NCBI GenBank assembly: GCA_022567875.1
Contig: JADFGB010000036.1
Span: 1 to 7,819 of the forward strand
Reading direction: 5' to 3'
Length of the DNA: 7,819 nt
Source of the DNA: Bacteroidota bacterium
Lineage (GTDB): Bacteria; Bacteroidota; Ignavibacteria; Ignavibacteriales; Ignavibacteriaceae
Shown: one piece after another, positions 1 through 5,364 of the stretch
Layout: each line of letters starts with the position of its first letter
Position numbering within the stretch: the first letter of the stretch is position 1
Notes under the pieces: model-generated
What the model saw: the letters and a program-made list of their open reading frames with translations, nothing else
What the model was told of the DNA's origin: nothing
Databases searched by the model: none
Translations under genes and position numbers: made by a program

Positions 1-239
1 CAATATTAGGTTTTTTGTTGGGCGGATTTGTAATGTTACTCTATTTTGGTTTTGGGATGATTCTACCATATTATTACCTGAAAAAAAGAAAAAAAGAATT
101 TTTAGTAAAACTTGGGATGACCCGCTATATAATTCTAACTTTCTTATTTCTTATGATGATTGGTTTACCCATAAAAATTATTCTTAGACTTGCATTAAAT
201 ATAAAATATATTTGGGTGACACCCTGGTTTAATATATAA
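1..239 (+). CDS. C-terminal part of a membrane protein, probably the cytochrome b subunit of a bc-type quinol oxidoreductase (5' truncated)
   Basis: The frame is open from the left edge (first full codon at base 3) to TAA at 237-239, so about 78 residues are visible and the true start is outside the window. Two hydrophobic stretches are seen: one at the left edge ending at PYYYLKKRKKEF, and one from about RYIILTFLFL to the end. They are separated by a basic loop. The tail NIKYIWVTPWFNI resembles the end of long-form bacterial cytochrome b subunits, which typically close with a Leu/Pro-rich helix and an aromatic tail. This resemblance is from memory, not a search. The next two genes encode membrane-associated c-type cytochromes, which fits a bc-type complex that oxidises quinol in the inner membrane. 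The haem b-binding His residues would lie upstream, so the call cannot be verified here. Another polytopic respiratory subunit is the main alternative. Confidence 0.5.
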   Translation, partial: ILGFLLGGFVMLLYFGFGMILPYYYLKKRKKEFLVKLGMTRYIILTFLFLMMIGLPIKIILRLALNIKYIWVTPWFNI

Positions 240-252
240 TTAAAATATTCAA

Positions 253-291
253 ATGATTATAAAATGTCACAAACACTAAAATTATAATCAT
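253..291 (+). repeat. Perfect 10-bp inverted repeat in the gap between the cytochrome b and octahaem genes
   Basis: ATGATTATAA (253-262) is the exact reverse complement of TTATAATCAT (282-291), with a 19-base loop between them. The arms are AT-rich, so an RNA hairpin would be only moderately stable. No T tract follows, so it does not look like an intrinsic terminator. It sits 13 bases after the upstream stop codon and ends 18 bases before the next ATG. It could be an mRNA-processing or stability element, or a protein-binding dyad. In such AT-rich DNA a chance match is possible. Confidence 0.45.
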
Positions 292-309
292 CTATAATAA
301 CTAAGAATA

Positions 310-2844
310 ATGACCAACGATAATAAAAATAAACAACCATATTCATTATACTTTTTTCTTTTAAGTATGCTGATTATTTGTCTTTCGTTTTGGGTGATAT
401 GGCATGAGAGCGTAAAATTGCGTCCTTGGAAAATGTATCAAAATCAATATAATGAATTAAAGAAACTGAAAATACAGGAAAAGTATGAAAAAGCAATGAT
501 TGAATTTAATAATCCTGAAGTTCAACAAAAATATGAAGAGTTGAAAAATCGTCTTAACGAAATTGAAAGGAATTTTTCAAATCCGGAAACACAGAAAGAA
601 TATTCAACTAATAAAAAAGATTATGATGAAATTCGAGAGATGTTAAGAATAAATAAAGAAAAATTTCAAAAAGCAAGAGGAAAATATCTTGAACTGGAAT
701 ATCAATACTATAAAAATCAAAGAGAAGAGAATAAAACGAATTTAGCGATACTTGGAGACGAAGTTAAAGAGTTAGAAGAGAAAAAGGAACAACTACTTTC
801 AAAAGAAAAAATATTTAAAGAAAAAATGCAAGCGTATACAATAGAAAAGGAAAGGATTACAGTTGAAATTCAAAACCTAGAAAAATCATTTACAGATGCA
901 AAACAAAATTTGCAAATGTTAGATGAAATACCTATTGAAATTAAACAAGTTTTTATACAGGATATTAATAAAGCAGATCGCTGCCAATCATGTCATATCG
1001 GAATAAATGAACAACCAGAAATTGCAGAGCAACAACCTTTTACATCGCATACCGGATACTTTGTTTATTTAGGGAACCATAATCCGGAAGTATTTGGATG
1101 CACCGTTTGTCATAGGGGACAAGGCAGAGCAACTACCTCACCGGAAAAAGCACACGGATTGGTTGAACATTGGCTAGAACCTATGCTTAATGGCTATAAT
1201 GTACAAGCTACGTGTCAAACATGTCATGGAGATATCAAGAAGATTCGGGGTGGAGATATTATTAAAAAAGGTTATGAATTAGTTGAAAAATATGGTTGCT
1301 ATGGATGTCATAAAATTGCAGGTTTTGAAGATTTACGTAAAGTAGGACCAAATTTAACTGAAGTGGGTACAAAAGTGAATTATACTTGGCTGGTTGAATG
1401 GTTGAAAGATCCTAAAAAGTATTTTGAAGCTGCAAGGATGCCGCTATTTTATTTTTCACAAGAAGAAGCCGAAGCTGTTGCCGATTATCTTTTCAGTATT
1501 ACAGTAGAAACAAGAGTGGATTATCCCAATGAGAAAATTAATTGGAATTTAGCTGAGCGGGGCAAAATTATATGGAGACAATCTCGTTGTAATATTTGTC
1601 ATGCAACTAATAAAGTAGGCGGTACACATACGAAAATTTATGCTCCTGATCTTGGAAAAATTGGAAACAAGGTTAATAAAAAATGGCTTTTTAATTGGAT
1701 AAAAGATCCAAAAAGTTATTTTCCCCAAACTAATATGCCACGCTATAGGTTTACAAATGATGAAATAAAAGCATTAGTTGAATATCTAAGTAGTGAGTAT
1801 ATTGATTGGGATTTCATTCCAAACTATATCGATCCGGTCCAAATTAAAGTTGAATCAATTGAAAAAGGAAAAGAAATAATTAGAAGTTATGGTTGTTTCG
1901 GATGCCATAATCTAAAAGGGATGGAAGAAATGATTCAAATAGGCCCCTTTCTTAAGCGGAATGAAGTAACTTATTTACGCGCAAGTGAAGTTGATGATAA
2001 GATTGGTATGGAACTTTCATCCATTGGAAGCAAAGCAATTGATAGATTAGATTTTGGTAAAATGAAAAAAAAGATTCCTAATGATCGTGTTAATTATCTG
2101 AAGCAGAAGTTGAGAGAGCCTAGAAGCTATCGTGATAATTTATTAATGCCGAATTTTCGTCTTCCGGAAAAAGATATTGAAGCACTTGTAACCTTACTAT
2201 TAGGTTTTACTGATAAAAATATTCCTTCACGTTTCAAAGTACCTATGAATCTTATCAAATATAAGCCTTTGGGTGAATTTGCTAAGATAGTTAACGATAT
2301 TAATTGTTTGAGCTGTCATTCTATATTAGGTGTTGGTAATGATTTTGCACCGGATCTTTCGATAGAAGGCAGTAAGGTACAAGAACAATGGCTTAGGGAG
2401 TTTCTTAAAAAACCTGATATTATTAGACCTATTTTAAAACAAATGCCTTTGTTTAAATTAGATTATAAGCGGCAAATGATCCAGGGTAATTTAACATATA
2501 TTGAAATAGAAACAATTGTTCAATATTTTAAAAATGTTTTAGTCTCAGATGACATACCTAAAAAAATTCCGGAAAACGGACTTGAACTTGCTGAACAAAT
2601 AAAGAGAGGGAATAAAATTTATACCGATAAAGGTTGTATAGGGTGTCATCAGATTGCTGAAAATGGTGGCGTAGTAGGTCCAAATTTAACTAATGTTGGC
2701 TCCAGACTAACAGAAGGTTATATTTTCAAACACCTGGAAAATCCCCAAGCATTAATTCCAAATATTATAGAACCTAACTATAAATTTTCCAAAGATGAGA
2801 GAATTAATTTAACACAATATCTTATGTCATTAATAAACAACTGA
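310..2844 (+). CDS. Membrane-anchored octahaem cytochrome c with N-terminal coiled coil
   Basis: An 844-residue protein, likely an electron-transfer subunit of the quinol oxidoreductase whose b subunit ends just upstream. Residues 12-32 form one hydrophobic helix with no obvious cleavage site, so it is probably an uncleaved anchor with the rest periplasmic. RPWKMYQ (39-45 region) and a long Lys/Glu-rich coiled coil (about 45-210) follow. Eight CXXCH haem c sites start at residues 225, 264, 302, 330, 427, 529, 666 and 776. The first three form a compact module with candidate His ligands at 247, 257, 282 and 287. The last five each head a class I-like cytochrome domain of about 100-130 residues. 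Distal Met is evident at 377, 476, 613 and 712 (MP followed by an aromatic), but the last domain has Glu821-Pro822 in the aligned position. The start is fixed by an in-frame stop at 298-300, and no good Shine-Dalgarno is present. I do not know a gene symbol for this family. Confidence 0.93.
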   Translation: MTNDNKNKQPYSLYFFLLSMLIICLSFWVIWHESVKLRPWKMYQNQYNELKKLKIQEKYEKAMIEFNNPEVQQKYEELKNRLNEIERNFSNPETQKEYSTNKKDYDEIREMLRINKEKFQKARGKYLELEYQYYKNQREENKTNLAILGDEVKELEEKKEQLLSKEKIFKEKMQAYTIEKERITVEIQNLEKSFTDAKQNLQMLDEIPIEIKQVFIQDINKADRCQSCHIGINEQPEIAEQQPFTSHTGYFVYLGNHNPEVFGCTVCHRGQGRATTSPEKAHGLVEHWLEPMLNGYNVQATCQTCHGDIKKIRGGDIIKKGYELVEKYGCYGCHKIAGFEDLRKVGPNLTEVGTKVNYTWLVEWLKDPKKYFEAARMPLFYFSQEEAEAVADYLFSITVETRVDYPNEKINWNLAERGKIIWRQSRCNICHATNKVGGTHTKIYAPDLGKIGNKVNKKWLFNWIKDPKSYFPQTNMPRYRFTNDEIKALVEYLSSEYIDWDFIPNYIDPVQIKVESIEKGKEIIRSYGCFGCHNLKGMEEMIQIGPFLKRNEVTYLRASEVDDKIGMELSSIGSKAIDRLDFGKMKKKIPNDRVNYLKQKLREPRSYRDNLLMPNFRLPEKDIEALVTLLLGFTDKNIPSRFKVPMNLIKYKPLGEFAKIVNDINCLSCHSILGVGNDFAPDLSIEGSKVQEQWLREFLKKPDIIRPILKQMPLFKLDYKRQMIQGNLTYIEIETIVQYFKNVLVSDDIPKKIPENGLELAEQIKRGNKIYTDKGCIGCHQIAENGGVVGPNLTNVGSRLTEGYIFKHLENPQALIPNIIEPNYKFSKDERINLTQYLMSLINN

Positions 2845-2845
2845 A

Positions 2846-3259
2846 ATGAAAGTATTATTTTTAATAATAATTTCTCTCTTTGTAATATTTTTTAGCTGCA
2901 CAGAAGAAATAGAAATTCCTAAAAATAACATTAGCATAAAAAATGATTTTTCAATCAGGGAAGGTAAAAGACTTTTTTTATATTATTGTTCACCTTGTCA
3001 TGGAGAAAATGGAAATGGTTCCGGAAAATTTTTTGGTTACGGACTTAAACCTAAGCCGCCGGATTTTACAACCGAAGAATTTATAAAAAACAGAAATGAT
3101 GAATTATTAATTTTAGCAATTTCTGGAGGTTCAATATCAGTAGGCAAATCCAATTTATGTCCACCCTGGGGAAATACATTCCACAAAGAAGAAATTAAAT
3201 TTCTTGTTGATTTTATTAAGAAGATAAAACGTGTACCTAAAAAATCAGAGATAAAATAA
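2846..3259 (+). CDS. Small monohaem cytochrome c lipoprotein with Cys in place of the distal Met
   Basis: A 137-residue protein. Residues 1-17 are a Lys-initiated hydrophobic signal ending in FFS before Cys18, a loose lipobox, so it is probably lipidated and membrane-tethered outside the cytoplasm. CSPCH (48-52) is a haem c attachment site in a typical cytochrome context (CHGENGNGSG). Where this family usually has a Met before PPWG, this protein reads NLCPPWGNTF, with Cys105 in that place. His113 is the other nearby candidate ligand. Cys18, 48, 51 and 105 are the only cysteines. The start lies one base after the stop of the octahaem gene, so the two are almost certainly co-transcribed and probably translationally coupled. 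The likely role is to accept electrons from the octahaem protein or to act as a small subunit of the same complex; this is inference from position. The acidic stretch just after Cys18 (TEEIE) might affect sorting. Confidence 0.88.
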   Translation: MKVLFLIIISLFVIFFSCTEEIEIPKNNISIKNDFSIREGKRLFLYYCSPCHGENGNGSGKFFGYGLKPKPPDFTTEEFIKNRNDELLILAISGGSISVGKSNLCPPWGNTFHKEEIKFLVDFIKKIKRVPKKSEIK

Positions 3260-3267
3260 GGTTTATT

Positions 3268-3497
3268 TATGCTAAAAATCTTCATCATAATAAAAAAAAT
3301 AATTCTTACAACGTTATAAATCTTTTTGATTTACCGGATCTAAAAAAACATTTTAAAATAGGTTGCTTAACTGAGGTGATTATTATGATTACAACATTGT
3401 GGATATTTTAAGAATAAATGATAAATTAAATAACAGACCTATAAAATTATTAAACTTTGAAAAATCCAGTACTGATTTCTTCAATAACTTTTATTAA
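3268..3497 (+). pseudogene. Possible decayed reading frame with a frameshift, no recognised family
   Basis: This part of the long gap has no intact gene. One frame, without a start codon, reads through NVINLFDLPDLKKHFKIGCL (about 3310-3369) and ends at TAA 3408-3410. A second frame opens at 3375 and reads DYYDYNIVDILRINDKLNNR and on to TAA 3495-3497. The two join plausibly near 3372-3380 if a frame slip is allowed, giving about 76 residues of normal-looking composition. There is no start codon in the first frame, no ribosome binding site, and no family I recognise. Chance open frames in AT-rich DNA are the main alternative. Confidence 0.2.
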
Positions 3498-3504
3498 TTG
3501 TCCC

Positions 3505-3532
3505 ATCCATCAGCTGACGGATTGAATCTGTC
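3505..3532 (+). repeat. Two overlapping dyads sharing the arm GACGGAT
   Basis: ATCCATCAGCTGACGGAT (3505-3522) is an 18-base palindrome with one mismatched pair. Its right arm GACGGAT (3516-3522) also pairs with ATCTGTC (3526-3532), all seven positions counting one G-U in RNA, around a TGA loop. The two hairpins cannot form together. The stretch from about 3501 to 3547 is visibly richer in G+C than its surroundings. No T tract follows on either strand. It may be an operator, part of a structured RNA, or the remnant of a repeat. Confidence 0.4.
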
Positions 3533-3555
3533 GATCCTCGGTAACCATACTATTT

Positions 3556-3587
3556 CTTGCATATTTAATAATTTAGTACTATTTTTG
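3556..3587 (+). promoter_or_regulatory. Candidate Bacteroidota-type promoter for rimP-nusA-infB
   Basis: TATTTTTG at 3580-3587 fits the TAnnTTTG -7 element described for Bacteroidota housekeeping promoters. CTTG at 3556-3559 is a near match to the TTTG -33 element, with 20 bases between them, which is the expected spacing. Transcription would then start near 3593, just ahead of the hairpin at 3598-3615, giving a leader of only about 35 bases before rimP. These motifs are short and T-rich, so chance occurrence in this DNA is quite possible. Confidence 0.3.
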
Positions 3588-3597
3588 TCACTCTAAT

Positions 3598-3625
3598 TCG
3601 CCCGTTTACGGGCGATTTTTGTTTG
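3598..3625 (+). terminator. Intrinsic-terminator-like hairpin abutting the rimP start codon
   Basis: TCGCCCG (3598-3604), loop TTTA, and CGGGCGA (3609-3615) form a perfect 7-bp, GC-rich stem, followed by TTTTTGTTTG up to the rimP ATG at 3627. The shape is that of a Rho-independent terminator. It could end any transcript arriving from the respiratory block, or act as an attenuator in the leader of an operon that encodes NusA, itself a hairpin-dependent termination factor. A hairpin at this place is also known upstream of rimP in other bacteria (rimP leader). No Shine-Dalgarno can fit between the stem and the start codon. Confidence 0.65.
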
Positions 3626-3626
3626 T

Positions 3627-4085
3627 ATGAATTTTAAAGATAAAAATATAATACGGCAAATTGCCGAAACTACTGCTGAAGATACTGGCTTCTTCTTAAT
3701 AGATTTTATTTTAAGAGGGACTCCAAAAAAAAGAGTGATAGAAATATTTATTGACGGAAAAGAAAATGTTTCTGCCACAATTTGTGCTTCTATAAGCAAA
3801 AAGATTAGCAGTAAACTTGATGAGTTATTAATAGGGAATGATGACTACAAATTGGTTGTATCTTCACCCGGAACTGATACACCTCTAAAATATTTGGAAC
3901 AGTATCACAAACACATTGGAAGAAAATTAGAAATTGTTGTTGATAATAAAACCAGCAAAAAGAAATTAACAGTAAAATTGTTAAAGATAGTAAATAACGA
4001 TTTATATTTTGAATTTAATAATTCTGAACAAAAAATAAATTTTAATAAAATAATAAAAGCAAAAGTAATATTAAGTTTTTCTTAA
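3627..4085 (+). CDS. rimP: Ribosome maturation factor RimP
   Basis: A 152-residue cytoplasmic protein, normal for RimP, which assists late assembly of the 30S subunit. The N-terminal alpha/beta domain (about 1-75) has the family's FFLIDFILRG strand and FIDGKENVS turn (41-49). The signature SSPGTDTPLK is at 79-88, and the SH3-like C-terminal domain follows (about 90-152). It is the first gene of the rimP-nusA-infB operon, 14 bases ahead of nusA. The start codon gives the usual N-terminus for the family, yet the preceding 11 bases are T-rich with no Shine-Dalgarno and a strong hairpin directly upstream. Initiation is therefore probably Shine-Dalgarno-independent. Confidence 0.93.
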   Translation: MNFKDKNIIRQIAETTAEDTGFFLIDFILRGTPKKRVIEIFIDGKENVSATICASISKKISSKLDELLIGNDDYKLVVSSPGTDTPLKYLEQYHKHIGRKLEIVVDNKTSKKKLTVKLLKIVNNDLYFEFNNSEQKINFNKIIKAKVILSFS

Positions 4086-4086
4086 T

Positions 4087-4090
4087 GGAG
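4087..4090 (+). promoter_or_regulatory. Shine-Dalgarno GGAG of nusA
   Basis: GGAG lies 9 bases before the nusA ATG at 4100, just after the rimP stop codon (4083-4085). It is the clearest ribosome binding site in the window and supports the chosen nusA start. The other genes lack one. Confidence 0.6.
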
Positions 4091-4099
4091 ATGTGATAG

Positions 4100-5338
4100 A
4101 TGAATGCAGGTATAGTTGAATCATTTGCTCAAATGGTTAGAGCAAAAGGAATGGATAAAGATGTTCTAGAAAATATTATAGAAGATATTTTTGGATTGTT
4201 GGTTAAAAAGAAATATGGTGAAGAAGCAGTTTTTGACATTGTTGTAAATATGGACAAGGGAGATATAGAAATTTACCTTGAAAGAGAAATTGTTAAAGAA
4301 GTAGAAAACTTAGAAAGACAGATATCAATAGATGAAGTAAATAAAAAAGGTAACACGGAAGATTTAGAAGTAGGTGATGATTATGTTGAAAGCTTAGACC
4401 TGGCATCTTTTGGCAGAAGGTTAATTACTTTAGCTAAACAAAACTTAAACCAACGCATTCGTGAAATAGAAAAAGATGTTATATATAATGAATATTCAGA
4501 GATTGTTGGTGAAATTGTTGTCGGTGACATTTACCAAACAAGAAGGAACGATATTCTGGTTAATCATAATAAAAGAGAATTACTTCTTCCGCGTTCCGAA
4601 CAAATCCCTTTTGAGCGTTACAGAAAGGGCGATACAATAAGAGCAATTATAAAAGAAGTTAAAAAAACACCGAGCGGTCCTGTTATTATTATTTCACGGT
4701 CTGATAATATGTTTTTGCGAAAACTTTTTGAAATTGAAATACCTGAAATTTATGACGGTATAATAGACATTAAAGGTATAGCAAGAGAACCGGGAGAAAG
4801 AGCAAAAATAGCTGTTGAATCACACGATGATAGAATTGATGCAGTAGGTGCTTGTGTCGGCATGAAGGGTGTTCGTATACACGCAATTGTAAGAGAATTA
4901 AATAACGAAAACATAGACGTAATAAATTATTCCGATGATCCAATTATTCTAATCCAAAGATCTTTAGCACCTGCTAAATTAAAACAAATTGAATTGGATG
5001 AAGATGAAATGAAAGCAGTAGTAAGTGCTGATAAAGATCAAATCTCATTAATAGTGGGAAGAAATGGAGTTAACATTCGTTTGGCAATTAAACTTACCGG
5101 TTACGAAATTGATATACTAAGAGAAGAGACACCTTTAGAAGAATACGAAGAAGATATGGAGCTAATTGATCTTAAAGAGGAACTAGGAGAAGAAACATAT
5201 AACCTTTTAATTAATAATCGCTACGATACTGCTTTAGAAGTATTAAAAGCAGGTAAAGAAAAATTAAATGAAATTGAAGAATTGACAGAAGAAAAAATTG
5301 ACGAAATAATAGAATTAATAAAATCTCAATATGAATAA
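4100..5338 (+). CDS. nusA: Transcription termination/antitermination factor NusA
   Basis: A 412-residue RNA polymerase-associated factor that modulates pausing, intrinsic termination and antitermination. The N-terminal RNA polymerase-binding domain spans about 1-130, with the typical opening ESFAQMVRAKGMDKDVL. The S1 domain is at about 137-200 (GEIVVGDIYQ, then LLPRSEQIPFERYRKGD). KH1 follows with GMKG at 254-257 in the conserved GACVGMKGVRI, and KH2 has GRNG at 320-323. The tail (about 355-412) is an acidic helical segment with at most one helix-hairpin-helix-like unit, not the paired acidic repeats of the longer proteobacterial NusA. This length is usual for Bacteroidota relatives. It sits between rimP and infB as expected, 26 bases before infB. 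Confidence 0.97.
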   Translation: MNAGIVESFAQMVRAKGMDKDVLENIIEDIFGLLVKKKYGEEAVFDIVVNMDKGDIEIYLEREIVKEVENLERQISIDEVNKKGNTEDLEVGDDYVESLDLASFGRRLITLAKQNLNQRIREIEKDVIYNEYSEIVGEIVVGDIYQTRRNDILVNHNKRELLLPRSEQIPFERYRKGDTIRAIIKEVKKTPSGPVIIISRSDNMFLRKLFEIEIPEIYDGIIDIKGIAREPGERAKIAVESHDDRIDAVGACVGMKGVRIHAIVRELNNENIDVINYSDDPIILIQRSLAPAKLKQIELDEDEMKAVVSADKDQISLIVGRNGVNIRLAIKLTGYEIDILREETPLEEYEEDMELIDLKEELGEETYNLLINNRYDTALEVLKAGKEKLNEIEELTEEKIDEIIELIKSQYE

Positions 5339-5364
5339 AATAATTATTAATATTACAAGATAAA

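Noticed and set aside
440..940. Lys/Glu-rich repeats in the octahaem protein as a DNA repeat
   Set aside because: The repetition is at the protein level (coiled-coil heptads); no exact DNA repeat unit is visible.
3037..3288. Minus-strand frame opposite the lipoprotein cytochrome gene
   Set aside because: It is antisense to a gene with a signal sequence and haem motif, and its composition mirrors that gene.
3269..3319. A 16-codon + strand ORF just after the lipoprotein gene
   Set aside because: Its product is almost all Ile/Lys/Leu from AT-rich DNA, it has no ribosome binding site, and nothing supports translation.
3480..3626. A tRNA gene before rimP, as in the metY-rimP arrangement of some bacteria
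   Set aside because: No cloverleaf, no GGTTCRA-type T arm and no acceptor pairing were seen; the only hairpins are those listed.
3593..3799. Minus-strand frame opposite the start of rimP
   Set aside because: It overlaps the terminator-like hairpin and a well-recognised rimP N-terminus; no protein features seen.
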